A program made the position numbers and the translations under genes. Below are positions 1 to 9,425 of a DNA stretch of 60,509 nt, in pieces. The notes under the pieces are model-generated. The model saw nothing but the letters and a program-made list of their open reading frames with translations, ran no database searches and was not told the DNA's origin. Source of the DNA: Streptococcus suis (lineage in GTDB: Bacteria; Bacillota; Bacilli; Lactobacillales; Streptococcaceae); contig NZ_JAMWEL010000015.1 of assembly GCF_024509555.1 (NCBI RefSeq), positions 1 through 60,509 of the forward strand. The letters are read 5' to 3'. Within the stretch, counting starts at the first letter, position 1; each line of letters starts with the position of its first letter.

Positions 1-1
1 A

Positions 2-61
2 AAGGAGGTGCTGGAGGCTTATTTGCCATGGAAGGAAAAAATTAAGAGAGCATGTAAATAG
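2..61 (+). pseudogene. C-terminal end of an unidentified coding sequence cut by the window edge
   Basis: An open frame enters from the left edge and ends at a TAG at 59-61, giving a tail that reads EVLEAYLPWKEKIKRACK. A YLPW-type tail followed by basic residues is reminiscent of the C-terminal element of IS66-family transposases, but 19 residues are too few to prove it. It is followed at once by a hairpin terminator, which supports a real gene end. A second open frame also crosses this stretch and stops at 45. Confidence 0.3.
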
Positions 62-100
62 AAAAAGGTTCCAGAGTCAATAGGACTTTGGAGCCTTTTC
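62..100 (+). terminator. Hairpin terminator after the left-edge gene
   Basis: A long stem with arms AAAGGTTCCAGAGTC and GACTTTGGAGCCTTT around a five-base loop is followed by a short T run and preceded by an A run, so it could work in both directions. A nearly identical hairpin lies downstream of the giant MucBP gene at 29745-29785. Confidence 0.7.
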
Positions 101-108
101 AATATACT

Positions 109-126
109 TTGTTATTGGGCGGTTAC
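109..126. repeat. IS4-type element end (remnant)
   Basis: The 18 bases TTGTTATTGGGCGGTTAC are the exact reverse complement of 60383-60400, which lies just after the IS4-family transposase fragment at the other end of the window. The simplest reading is that both are terminal inverted repeats of one IS family. No transposase sequence is visible next to this copy. Confidence 0.5.
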
Positions 127-186
127 GCTTATTTTGAATATTGTAAGCGGAACAAATTCATTTTGAATAGCCTAAACAAAAGGAAC

Positions 187-209
187 AAAGTATTAAAAAA
201 TAATACTTT
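187..209. repeat. Short perfect hairpin
   Basis: AAAGTATTA and TAATACTTT form a perfect nine-base stem around five A residues. It lies between the IS-end remnant and the adhesin terminator. It lacks a T tract on either strand, so no function can be assigned. Confidence 0.4.
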
Positions 210-231
210 AGAATTCTAATGACAATCGTAT

Positions 232-287
232 AAAAAAAACTCTGTAATCATCGTAATGAGTTGAATCACTACTAAATTACAGAGTTT
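232..287 (-). terminator. Terminator of the serine-rich repeat adhesin gene
   Basis: On the minus strand AAACTCTGTAAT pairs perfectly (12 bases) with ATTACAGAGTTT and is followed by eight T residues. It lies about 40 bases past the stop codon of the adhesin gene. This is a strong rho-independent terminator. Confidence 0.85.
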
Positions 288-328
288 CACAAAATAATTT
301 TTAGATTACCGACATTATCGGTCTCTAA

Positions 329-3300
329 CTATTCAGTTTCTTCGTCTTTTTTACGACGACGTCTTGCTGTAAGAGCAAAGGCACCTAGTAACATTGCAGT
401 GCTAACTGCTCCCGCTACTTCTATCCTCTCTTCACCTGTGCTTGGTAGTCTTGTATGTTTTGGACTTGTTGATTCAGAAGTCGAGGTGCTGGTCGATGCA
501 CTAGTTGAGGCGGACTCAGATGCTGATGTACTTGCGGAAGTTGACGCACTGGTCGAAGCCGACTCGCTAGCACTCATACTTGCTGAAGTTGACGCACTCG
601 TCGACGCGGACTCGCTTGCACTCATACTTGCGGATGTTGACGCACTAGTCGAAGCCGACTCGCTGGCACTTGTACTTGCGGAAGTAGACGCACTGGTCGA
701 CGCGGATTCACTTGCTGAGGTTGATGCACTCATTGAAGCGGACTCACTAGCTGACGTGCTTGCTGAAGTAGACGCACTAGTCGAGGCGGACTCGGAAGCA
801 CTCATACTTGCAGATGTTGACGCACTGGTCGAAGCTGACTCAGAAGCTGACGTACTTGCTGAAGTTGATGCACTGGTCGACGCGGACTCGCTGGCAGACG
901 TACTTGCTGATGTTGACGCACTGGTCGACGCTGACTCGCTGGCTGATGTACTTGCTGATTCTGACGCTGAGGTCGATGCTGACTCTGACGCTGAGGTCGA
1001 TGCTGACTCTGATGCTGAGGTCGATGCTGACTCTGACGCTGAGGTCGATGCTGATTCTGACGCTGAGGTTGATGCTGACTCTGACGCTGACGTGCTTGCG
1101 GATGTTGACGCACTAGTCGAAGCTGACTCGGAAGCGCTTGTACTTGCCGATGTTGATGCACTGGTTGATGCGGACTCTGAAGCTGACGTACTTGCTGAGG
1201 TAGACGCACTGGTCGACGCGGACTCGCTGGCTGACGTACTTGCTGAGGTAGATGCACTCATTGACGCTGACTCGCTGGCACTTGTACTTGCTGAAGTAGA
1301 CGCACTGGTCGACGCTGACTCTGAGGCTGAGGTACTTGCTGAAGTTGACGCACTCATTGATGCTGACTCTGAAGCTGACGTACTTGCTGAGGTAGACGCA
1401 CTCATTGATGCTGACTCTGAAGCCGACGTACTTGCTGAAGTAGACGCACTCATTGACGCTGACTCGCTAGCTGATGTGCTTGCTGAGGTAGATGCACTGG
1501 TCGACGCAGACTCACTTGCCGACGTACTTGCTGAAGTAGACGCACTGGTTGATGCGGACTCACTTGCCGACGTACTTGCTGAGGTAGACGCACTGGTTGA
1601 CGCGGACTCTGAAGCCGAAGTACTTGCTGAGGTAGATGCACTGGTCGACGCTGACTCGCTTGCCGACGTACTTGCTGAGGTAGACGCACTGGTCGACGCA
1701 GACGCACTAGCAGACGTACTTGCTGAGGTAGATGCACTCATTGACGCAGACTCGCTTGCCGACGTACTTGCTGAAGTAGATGCACTCATTGACGCAGACT
1801 CGCTTGCCGACGTACTTGCTGAAGTAGATGCACTCATTGACGCAGACTCGCTTGCCGACGTACTTGCTGAAGTAGATGCACTAGTCGATGCGGACTCTGA
1901 AGCGGACGTACTTGCTGAGGTAGATGCACTAGTTGACGCAGACTCTGAAGCGGACGTACTTGCTGAGGTAGATGCACTGATTGATGCAGACTCGCTGGCT
2001 GACGTACTTGCTGAGGTAGACGCACTAGTTGACGCAGACTCTGAAGCGGACGTACTTGCTGAGGTAGATGCACTGGTTGATGCAGACTCGCTGGCTGACG
2101 TACTTGCTGAGGTGGACGCACTGGTTGATGCAGACTCTGAAGCTGAAGTACTTGCCGAGGTGGACGCACTGGTTGATGCGGACTCGCTGGCCGACGTACT
2201 TGCCGAGGTGGACGCGCTGGTTGATGCAGACTCGCTGGCTGACGTACTTGCTGAGGTAGACGCACTAGTTGACGCAGACTCTGAAGCGGACGTACTTGCT
2301 GAAGTAGATGCACTAGTCGATGCGGACTCTGAAGCCGATGTACTTGCTGAAGTAGATGCACTCATTGACGCAGACGCGCTGGCTGATGTACTTGCTGAGG
2401 TAGACGCACTCATTGATGCGGACTCTGAAGCCGATGTACTTGCCGAAGTAGACGCACTAGTCGACGCTGACTCGCTGGCTGATGTACTTACTGAGGTAGA
2501 TGCACTGGTCGACGCTGACTCGCTGGCTGATGTACTTGCCGAAGTAGACGCACTAGTCGACGCGGACTCACTAGCAGACGTACTTGCTGAGGTAGATGCA
2601 CTGGTAGACGCAGACTCGCTGGCTGATGTACTTGCCGAAGTAGACGCACTCATTGACGCAGACGCGCTGGCTGATGTACTTGCTGAAGTAGATGCACTAG
2701 TCGACGCAGACTCACTAGCAGACGTACTTGCTGAAGTAGACGCACTGGTTGATGCGGACTCTGAAGCCGAAGTACTTGCTGAAGTTGACGCACTGGTCGA
2801 CGCGGACTCTGAAGCCGAAGTACTTGCTGAAGTAGATGCACTCATGGACGCGGACTCGCTGGCCGAAGTACTTGCTGAAGTAGATGAACTAGTCGACGCA
2901 GACTCACTAGCAGACGTACTTGCTGAAGTTGACGCACTGGTTGATGCGGACTCTGAAGCCGAAGTACTTGCTGAGGTAGACGCACTGGTGGACGCGGACT
3001 CGCTGGCCGACGTACTTGCTGAGGTAGACGCGCTAGTTGACGCAGACGCGCTGGCTGACGTACTTGCTGAGGTGGACGCACTCATTGATGCTGACTCTGA
3101 AGCTGATGTGCTTGCTGAAGTAGATGCACTCATGGACGCTGACTCTGAGGCTGACGTACTTGCTGAGGTAGACGCACTGGTCGACGCTGACTCTGAAGCT
3201 GATGTGCTTGCTGAAGTAGATGCACTCATGGACGCTGACTCTGAGGCTGACGTACTTGCTGAGGTAGACGCACTAGTCGACGCGGACTCTGAAGCCGAAG

Positions 3301-6300
3301 TACTTGCTGAGGTAGACGCACTCATTGACGCAGACTCGCTTGCCGACGTACTTGCTGAAGTTGATGCACTAGTCGATGCGGACTCGCTGGCTGACGTACT
3401 TGCTGAAGTAGATGCACTAGTCGATGCGGACTCTGAAGCCGATGTACTTGCTGAGGTAGATGCACTAGTTGACGCGGACTCTGAGGCTGACGCACTTGCT
3501 GAGGTGGACGCACTGGTTGATGCAGACTCTGAAGCTGAAGTACTTGCCGAGGTGGACGCACTGGTTGATGCGGACTCGCTGGCCGACGTACTTGCCGAGG
3601 TGGACGCGCTGGTTGATGCAGACGCGCTGGCTGACGTACTTGCTGAGGTAGACGCACTAGTTGACGCAGACTCTGAAGCGGACGTACTTGCTGAAGTAGA
3701 TGCACTAGTCGATGCGGACTCTGAAGCCGATGTACTTGCTGAGGTAGACGCACTGGTCGACGCGGACTCTGAAGCTGATGTGCTTGCTGAGGTTGACGCA
3801 CTGGTCGAGGCGGACTCAGAAGCTGACGTACTTGCTGAAGTAGACGCACTCATAGATGCTGACTCGGAAGCACTTGTGCTCGCTGAGGTTGACGCACTAG
3901 TTGAGGCGGATTCTGAAGCCGACGTGCTTGCGGAGGTTGACGCACTGGTCGAGGCGGACTCGGAAGCTGACGTACTTGCTGAGGTTGACGCACTAGTCGA
4001 AGCGGACTCGCTAGCAGACGTACTTGCTGATGTTGACGCACTGGTCGACGCTGACTCTGACGCTGAGGTGCTGGCTGACTCAGATGCTGAGGTTGATGCT
4101 GACTCGCTGGCTGATGTACTTGCTGAAGTCGAGGCACTGGTCGACGCTGACTCGCTGGCTGAAGTGCTTGCTGAGGTTGATGCACTAGTCGATGCCGACT
4201 CACTAGCTGACGTACTTGCTGAAGTAGACGCACTAGTCGATGCTGACTCTGACGCTGAGGTCGATGCTGATTCTGACGCTGAGGTTGATGCTGATTCTGA
4301 CGCTGAGGTTGATGCTGACTCAGACGCTGATGTCGAGGCACTAGTCGAGGCTGACTCAGAAGCACTTGTACTTGCCGATGTTGACGCACTGGTCGATGCT
4401 GACTCGCTGGCACTCATACTTGCCGATGTTGACGCACTGGTCGACGCGGATTCGCTTGCTGACGTACTTGCTGAGGTAGAGGCATATTCACTGGCACTCG
4501 TACTTGCGGAAGTCGATGCGCTGGTTGAAGCAGATTCTGATTGCGATAAAGAATTAGATTTAGATAATGATGTAGACTCAGATGTATCAACTGTATACCA
4601 GTGTGTTGTTATATTCGTAGTTTTATCGATTAATGCATTGAATAATTGTACATGGGTCCCCCTTGTATTAGGGTTTACAACATTACCGTTAGAGTCCGTA
4701 TAGTTCGGGGCATACTCCGGATGCGTCGGTTTTAGAATTGTTTGGACATGAACTGCTGAACCATAGTTATTTCCGTATTGGTCATATCTATATCCAGAAA
4801 ATCCATACCGTACTTGTAATGTGCTATCCTCATAGACCACGACGAAAATGTCATTATCAACTTTCTTCGCCTCTGCATTTGCTGTTATTTGAGCGGCCTC
4901 TGTACTGCTCACTATTGACCCTGTTGGTACTAGTAAACTTGTATTGTAACTTTGAGGGGCTAGAACTTCCGTCTCCATCACCTTAAAGAATCCAGTTGTA
5001 TCCGCAGAATTATAGTCAACTGTACCGGTGTAGGTTGGATCTTTTACCCATACAGTCTTAACAACGCTACCGTTCTCATCTACAACTTCTGCCAGACGTT
5101 TAATATACGATGTAGAAATCGCACCATCATTATAAATCGTTCCTGGAGAATAAAGGCGTACCGCATTACCACCTGTTGTTCTTGCATAATCATAGCCTAC
5201 AAAATCACGTTTAACAGATGGCGTAGCAATTTGACCACCAATACCCATCATTGAGTAGGTTGCAATAGTTGTTCCATCAGTAGTTTTATAGTAAGTCGTA
5301 TATAATTGATAGGTCGGAACTAAGGTATTAGTGAGCGTTCCACCGTTATACTGTAATTGAAGTTCACCTGTTGTCGTTGATGACGAAGTGCTATCACCGT
5401 AGGTAATCGTTAACGGTTTATTATCCGCACCAGAATAATTTTGGAAATATGTAAAAGTAGCTGTTTGCCCCTTGTCTAAAGTATGCCTCTCAACAACTGT
5501 ATTGGTTGTCTTATTGACAAGTTCTAAATAAGTTGTAGTTGTCGATGAATCATAATCCAAAGAGTAACGGAAATAGTAATTCTCTTTAATTGTTTTATCC
5601 GTTAATTGATCACCGAACCAATTTAGTTTGGAATAATTGAACGTAAAACGTTCTGATTCAGAGGATGGGGTAAAACCTGTCGAATTCGTTGGATTCGAAA
5701 TTTTCGCCCCATTGGCATCTGTCATAGCCGGGCTTGCCGTAGAAAGTGTATCGACTAATACCCCTTCCCCTTCGCCTACTTTCAATGTGCTTGAGCTAGT
5801 CAGGTTAAGAGCAACCGCAATGCTATCATCACCTGTATAAGCCATCAAGGCTTGTGCAAGAGATAGAATATCTGTCCGTAGCTCAGTAGCAAGTTGACTA
5901 TAGTGCGCATCTGAAACGTCTGCTGTCAAAAGCGCTGTTTCTGCAACTTGCAACTCCTCAACGAGAGTTGATAATGAAGTTTGGACACTCTCAGATGATT
6001 CACCCTTGGAAAGAACGGTATTTGTATAGCCTGCTAATACCCGACCTTCTGCGAACAGCTGCTGAAGTTCAATTTTAGCACTGCTTTCTAATGTCAAATC
6101 TTTTTCCACATAGAAAGTAAGGACATTGTCTTGTGAGCTAATCAGAGCCTGGCGAATTTGTTCAGATTGGCTACTGCTCAATACATAGCCCTCTGGGAGT
6201 TCAGCTGTTTCTTCAACAATTTCTAGTGCGACTTCTTCTGCCGTATTCACTGAGAGGGTTTTTTCAACAATTTTAACGACCTTGCCTGTACCAACTTCTA

Positions 6301-7333
6301 CATATTTTACAGAGTAATTAATGTCGACAACACGGTCTGTTGTTGTAGTGGTTGATTTTGACGTTTCCGACTGGCTGGAAGAAGAACTATCCAAGCTTGC
6401 CGCCAACAATGCTGTCGTCACTTCAGAACTTGCTGTCGCTGTTCCTGCTACTGTACTGTTGAGAAGCGACAAACCTTGACCAACTCCGAATGTATTGAGT
6501 GGAGCTGGCTGGCTACTCGTTGCCGAAGCAAGACTAGATTCTGTTTCAGAAGAAGTTGATGATGAACTGGTTTCAGAAACTTCTGATGTCGAAGTCGAAA
6601 CCGAGGTTTCCTCAGTCGATGTCTGACTAGTGGTACTTGTGCTACTTGTAGAACGGATAGAGTCTGAACTAGTTTGGCTCTCTGAAACCTGTTTATCCGA
6701 AACGGATGATTCAGATGAAGACAAGGACAAGGAAACAGACTCACTAGTACTCAAGGAGGTAGAATGTGACTCGCTGGCACTCATCGAACTAGATTCACTT
6801 GCACTGAATGAAGCTGACTCACTGGCGCTAATGGATGAAGAGTGGCTCTCCAACTCGCTCAAACTGAGTGATTCGCTCAAGGACGAGGCTAGCGACTGAC
6901 TGAGTGAAAGGGAATGACTGAGTGAACCAACTAGTGACTCAGAAATGGACAGACTGGTTTCATCCACAATCTCCGTTGAAACGGTTTCGATAACCACATA
7001 ATCCTGGTTAACAACCGTATCAGCATTACCCTCTGCCTCTTGCTCCATCACCATCACTTGCTCTTCCGCAAAAGCTGTCGTTACGGCAGTACCTGTAATA
7101 GCAGCTCCTGAAGCAAGTACTGCTTTGAGGTAGTCCATACGTTGACGATCCAGGCGCTCACTATTTTCGATAACAGGTAAGGAAATGGTAGCTTGGCCCT
7201 GACCTCGAATAACACGAAGTAAGTTCAATTGAGACATAACTGTCCGAACCCAGTTCTTACCTGATTTGTGCATCTTAACTTTACTTTTACGATCTATCTC
7301 ATCAAAATTTTTATTAAACCGTTTTGAATTCAT
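329..7333 (-). CDS. Serine-rich repeat glycoprotein adhesin, accessory Sec substrate (SssP1-like), LPXTG anchored
   Basis: 2334 residues. The N-terminus is a long (about 90 residues) signal peptide with the KxYKxGKxW-type motif KMHKSGKNW near residue 21 and a hydrophobic core ending around TTAFA; this signal class is routed to SecA2/SecY2. Then come a serine-rich SRR1 stretch (about 125-280), a beta domain plus helical region (about 335-505), an unshared binding region (about 510-910) and SRR2 (about 915-2285), built of [16 protein letters not shown] units. The tail has LPSTG near 2296, a hydrophobic segment and RRRRKK. The start is set by AGGAG five bases upstream of the ATG. The family is O-glycosylated in the cytoplasm on SRR serines and threonines, exported by the accessory Sec system and attached by sortase; all of that machinery is encoded next door. 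Resemblance to S. suis SssP1 is by architecture, not by alignment. The ligand cannot be read from the sequence. Confidence 0.95.
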   Translation of the reverse strand: MNSKRFNKNFDEIDRKSKVKMHKSGKNWVRTVMSQLNLLRVIRGQGQATISLPVIENSERLDRQRMDYLKAVLASGAAITGTAVTTAFAEEQVMVMEQEAEGNADTVVNQDYVVIETVSTEIVDETSLSISESLVGSLSHSLSLSQSLASSLSESLSLSELESHSSSISASESASFSASESSSMSASESHSTSLSTSESVSLSLSSSESSVSDKQVSESQTSSDSIRSTSSTSTTSQTSTEETSVSTSTSEVSETSSSSTSSETESSLASATSSQPAPLNTFGVGQGLSLLNSTVAGTATASSEVTTALLAASLDSSSSSQSETSKSTTTTTDRVVDINYSVKYVEVGTGKVVKIVEKTLSVNTAEEVALEIVEETAELPEGYVLSSSQSEQIRQALISSQDNVLTFYVEKDLTLESSAKIELQQLFAEGRVLAGYTNTVLSKGESSESVQTSLSTLVEELQVAETALLTADVSDAHYSQLATELRTDILSLAQALMAYTGDDSIAVALNLTSSSTLKVGEGEGVLVDTLSTASPAMTDANGAKISNPTNSTGFTPSSESERFTFNYSKLNWFGDQLTDKTIKENYYFRYSLDYDSSTTTTYLELVNKTTNTVVERHTLDKGQTATFTYFQNYSGADNKPLTITYGDSTSSSTTTGELQLQYNGGTLTNTLVPTYQLYTTYYKTTDGTTIATYSMMGIGGQIATPSVKRDFVGYDYARTTGGNAVRLYSPGTIYNDGAISTSYIKRLAEVVDENGSVVKTVWVKDPTYTGTVDYNSADTTGFFKVMETEVLAPQSYNTSLLVPTGSIVSSTEAAQITANAEAKKVDNDIFVVVYEDSTLQVRYGFSGYRYDQYGNNYGSAVHVQTILKPTHPEYAPNYTDSNGNVVNPNTRGTHVQLFNALIDKTTNITTHWYTVDTSESTSLSKSNSLSQSESASTSASTSASTSASEYASTSASTSASESASTSASTSASMSASESASTSASTSASTSASESASTSASTSASESASTSASESASTSASESASTSASESASTSASTSASTSASESASTSASTSASTSASESASTSASTSASTSASESASTSASESASTSASESASTSASTSASTSASESASTSASTSASTSASESASTSASTSASTSASESASTSASTSASTSASESASMSASTSASTSASESASTSASTSASTSASESASTSASTSASTSASESASTSASTSASTSASESASTSASTSASTSASASASTSASTSASTSASESASTSASTSASTSASESASTSASTSASASASESASTSASTSASTSASESASTSASTSASTSASESASTSASTSASTSASESASMSASTSASTSASESASTSASTSASTSASESASMSASTSASTSASESASTSASTSASTSASESASMSASTSASTSASESASMSASTSASTSASASASTSASTSASTSASESASTSASTSASTSASESASTSASTSASTSASESASTSSSTSASTSASESASMSASTSASTSASESASTSASTSASTSASESASTSASTSASTSASESASTSASTSASTSASASASMSASTSASTSASESASTSASTSASTSASESASTSASTSASTSASESASTSASTSVSTSASESASTSASTSASTSASESASMSASTSASTSASASASMSASTSASTSASESASTSASTSASTSASESASTSASTSASTSASESASTSASTSASTSASESASTSASTSASTSASESASTSASTSASTSASESASTSASTSASTSASESASTSASTSASTSASESASISASTSASTSASESASTSASTSASTSASESASTSASTSASTSASESASMSASTSASTSASESASMSASTSASTSASESASMSASTSASTSASASASTSASTSASTSASESASTSASTSASTSASESASTSASTSASTSASESASTSASTSASTSASESASTSASTSASTSASESASMSASTSASTSASESASMSASTSASTSASESASMSASTSASTSASESASTSASTSASTSASESASMSASTSASTSASESASTSASTSASTSASESASTSASTSASTSASESASTSASTSASTSASESASTSASESASTSASESASTSASESASTSASESASTSASESASTSASESASTSASTSASTSASESASTSASTSASTSASESASTSASTSASMSASESASTSASTSASTSASESASMSASTSASESASTSASTSASTSASESASTSASTSASMSASESASTSASTSASMSASESASTSASTSASTSASESASTSASTSTSTSESTSPKHTRLPSTGEERIEVAGAVSTAMLLGAFALTARRRRKKDEETE
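479..4545 (-). repeat. SRR2 tandem repeat array (48-bp / 16-residue units)
   Basis: About 4 kb of tandem repeats encode serine alternating with alanine, threonine and glutamate. The dominant unit is 16 residues (three SAST, then SASE). At about 955-1095 and 4240-4330 the unit shortens to eight residues (SASESAST), so both flanks of the array carry the shorter form. Occasional T-to-M or E-to-A changes mark individual units. Copy number probably varies between strains through slippage or recombination (inference). The DNA is free of stop codons in several frames on both strands for long distances, which produces large spurious open frames. Confidence 0.95.
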
Positions 7334-7404
7334 GAATGCTCCTATTTAATCCATGTCAGTTAATTTACTTTTAGTACAAGACAACCAAGTCCAGACTGTA
7401 CCGA

Positions 7405-7490
7405 ACAGCTAAGTAAGTTCTAGCAATCCAGTGGAATACTGGAGCTTGGAAATGCAGAAACGAAGTTTCCACGCTCGCAATAGTAAAAAA
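7405..7490. repeat. Palindromic element within the adhesin leader
   Basis: This stretch contains CCAGT-GGAAT-ACTGG and GAAAC-TTC-GTTTC hairpins and begins with AAGTAAGTTCTAG. That 13-base word recurs at the edge of the palindrome at 28795. It lies inside the predicted 5' leader of the adhesin mRNA, so it may fold there. It looks like a decayed copy of a small dispersed repeat; that is an inference from two partial copies only. Confidence 0.45.
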
Positions 7491-7567
7491 AGATAAACTA
7501 AATGACAATACCCCACAGCATATACCATTAATTTTTTGTATACGCCAAAAATAAATCAATTGCTATA

Positions 7568-7596
7568 ATTTTATCACAACTAAGAAAATACATCAA
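7568..7596 (-). promoter_or_regulatory. Predicted promoter of the adhesin gene
   Basis: On the minus strand TTGATG (7596-7591) and TAAAAT (7573-7568) are separated by 17 bases. Transcription would start near 7561, leaving an untranslated leader of about 228 nt with the hairpins at 7405-7490. It lies downstream of a possible operon terminator, so the adhesin is probably transcribed separately from the secretion genes. Confidence 0.55.
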
Positions 7597-7719
7597 ATAT
7601 TTTTCTAATTTTTCAATGATTTTCTTCAAATAAAAATGAAAAATATTACATAATTTCATACTAAATGAATTGATCAACCTAAAATATAGCAAAAGTTACT
7701 AAAAATTTGCTTAAGACTC

Positions 7720-7753
7720 TTAAAAACAAAAATTCTACTAATATTTGGTAGAA
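7720..7753 (-). terminator. Possible terminator of the secY2-asp4 operon
   Basis: On the minus strand TTCTAC, a nine-base loop and GTAGAA are followed by TTTTTGTTTTT. The stem has only six base pairs, so the call is moderate. It is the first terminator-like structure after the asp4-like gene. The rest of 7334-7914 holds the adhesin promoter and leader but no gene I can support. Confidence 0.45.
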
Positions 7754-7914
7754 GTTAGATGCTTTGCAAGTATCATCTCCACCTTGCCCCCACTGACTGT
7801 ACAAGCAGCCTGATGTTCGATTCTTTTTGCTATAAGGAAACTCAACGACTGTAAAAAAATATGCTTTTAAAAAGGTCATAGGACCCCCTTTGGAATCATA
7901 TTTTTATCTGTTTT

Positions 7915-8091
7915 CTAGAAAAAAAAGTATTGAATAATCTGATAGACAATCAATCCAAGACTGATTAAAACCGAGATGATGATAATGATATTAAAATTTA
8001 ATTGACTTCTTTTTCTCTCTTTGGGAATCACATATCGTTCCTCGGCAATACGTTGCTCAATGCGTGCTTTCAAAGGGTGTTCATTTTTCAT
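7915..8091 (-). CDS. asp4: Accessory Sec system protein Asp4-like (SecE-like), 58 residues
   Basis: A small gene starts eight bases after the gtfB stop, with AGGGG upstream of the ATG. The product is 58 residues: a charged N-terminal half (MKNEHPLKARIEQRIAEE, later KERKRS) followed by one hydrophobic helix from about 34 to 57 rich in isoleucine. One transmembrane segment after a charged amphipathic stretch is the layout of SecE. In S. gordonii the accessory Sec locus ends with asp4 and asp5, small proteins resembling SecE and SecG. Position at the end of the operon and topology support an Asp4 role in the SecY2 channel. No clear Asp5/SecG-like gene was found nearby. Confidence 0.75.
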   Translation of the reverse strand: MKNEHPLKARIEQRIAEERYVIPKERKRSQLNFNIIIIISVLISLGLIVYQIIQYFFF

Positions 8092-8099
8092 AGCCCCTC

Positions 8100-9425
8100 C
8101 TAACCTATCAGCTGCTGATAGTTCTCAACAGTCGTGATATTGGCTTCCATTTCTTGAGCCGCTAGTAAACGATCTTGTAAACCAGCTTGATTATCCAATA
8201 AGCCTTGCAGTTTCCACATCATTTCCTCCACTCTTGCAGAAGAATATCTGTTTTCGCCAGCTACGTAAGAAGGATTGTGTATGGTCTCCTCAAAACTGAA
8301 GATGACCAAACGCCATTCAAAGGCCGTTCTAACAGCCGATAGGATTTCGTTGCCATGGTTGATATCCAGATAGATGCTGACCCTTTGGTAAAGCTCACGC
8401 GCCAAATCCAAAGACATATTTGGGTAGAGGGTAACATTTTTATGTCGTCCCATTTCCATCAAACGACTGGACATCTCCGTGATTGCACCAATATGAAAAT
8501 GTAATCCTGGCAAACCACTTACCAACTTGTCCAACTGTTCTAGCTGATCTGAGTTGGTTAAAATCAGTGCCTCAGGTTGCAAGTCACGCTTCTCTTTCAA
8601 GGGATATAGATAGCCCAAGTAAGCGATGCTATCCTTCTGCTCATCAGTTACCAAAGCTAACAACCGCTCATATGTTTTCTTATCTTGTACAAGAATCTTG
8701 GTTGGACGCTTACTCTGTTTTTCCAACAACAAGCGCATGTTCCCAGGAATTTCATCCGTAATTGGCTCCTGCCAGAATAACAAGTCCTCTCCCTCTTCTT
8801 CAAGATAAAATGCAGTTAGAAATGGCAGAGCCAAGGTATTGTAAACAATACGATCCAAATCAAAGCCAGCTTCTTTGAGGTAAAATTCAATCCAGCTATG
8901 CTTATTCTTGAAAAAATGAATCTGACCTTGGTAATTCAAAATCAAATCACCAGTGCCATGGTTCTCAATCAAGACCTCCTGCCCATCAACAGAATAATAA
9001 CTAGTCTGAGTCGCCTGACCTTGACGGTCGTAACTAGTCTGACCAAATCGTAACCCCTTGTCATTGTAACGATCTGTCACAAGGATACGACCAGCTTCAT
9101 CAAACCAATCCACTGCCTTAACTAGCCGCTTATGACTTGGGTTTGCATAGTGAATATGGGCACGTTTGTTAGCAAAATGATAGACCTCAGCCTTACTATT
9201 ATCCCCACGAATTTCCCAAAAATCTGGCGTCTTGACCTGATTGAAATAAAGTGGTAAACCTTGAACTTCATCATAACCAGTAAAAAATCGAAAAGGTGTT
9301 GTCACATCCTCAAGTAAAAAACCATCATCCTGTAAAACTATGGTTGGGTTAGCATAACCCGAACATAGGAGTGAATAATGTAGGTCCCAACTGGATTGAT
9401 GATAGGAATCGAATAAATGAATCAC
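8100..9425 (-). CDS. gtfB: GtfB, glycosylation chaperone/co-factor of the SRR O-GlcNAc transferase
   Basis: 441 residues, starting with GTG that overlaps the gtfA stop in a GTGA arrangement, so translation is coupled. The N-terminal beta-rich domain (MIHLFDSYHQSS onward) contacts the acceptor in this family. The C-terminal half (about 295-390) has the motif YLDINHGNE near 350. GtfB pairs with GtfA, which transfers GlcNAc from UDP-GlcNAc to serine and threonine of the adhesin SRR regions; GtfB itself binds acceptor and stabilises GtfA. The C-terminal module recurs in other proteins of the neighbouring operon. The next gene starts eight bases downstream. Confidence 0.92.
   Translation of the reverse strand: MIHLFDSYHQSSWDLHYSLLCSGYANPTIVLQDDGFLLEDVTTPFRFFTGYDEVQGLPLYFNQVKTPDFWEIRGDNSKAEVYHFANKRAHIHYANPSHKRLVKAVDWFDEAGRILVTDRYNDKGLRFGQTSYDRQGQATQTSYYSVDGQEVLIENHGTGDLILNYQGQIHFFKNKHSWIEFYLKEAGFDLDRIVYNTLALPFLTAFYLEEEGEDLLFWQEPITDEIPGNMRLLLEKQSKRPTKILVQDKKTYERLLALVTDEQKDSIAYLGYLYPLKEKRDLQPEALILTNSDQLEQLDKLVSGLPGLHFHIGAITEMSSRLMEMGRHKNVTLYPNMSLDLARELYQRVSIYLDINHGNEILSAVRTAFEWRLVIFSFEETIHNPSYVAGENRYSSARVEEMMWKLQGLLDNQAGLQDRLLAAQEMEANITTVENYQQLIG

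Noticed and set aside
802..4413. Shifted minus-strand frames rich in Arg, Gln and Pro within SRR2
   Set aside because: They are out-of-frame readings of the same repeats, with no start signals.
479..4545. CRISPR-like array in the repeat-rich DNA
   Set aside because: Repeats are contiguous, in frame and lack unique spacers. The same holds for 48397-49185 and the MucBP array.
399..4703. Plus-strand open frame of 1434 codons opposite SRR2
   Set aside because: It is a mirror of the repeat codons, has no ribosome binding site or signal, and ends where the repeats end.
7679..7879. 66-codon minus-strand frame with a possible ribosome binding site (GGGGG before the ATG), considered as Asp5
   Set aside because: It has no two-helix SecG-like layout, and a terminator-like hairpin lies inside it.
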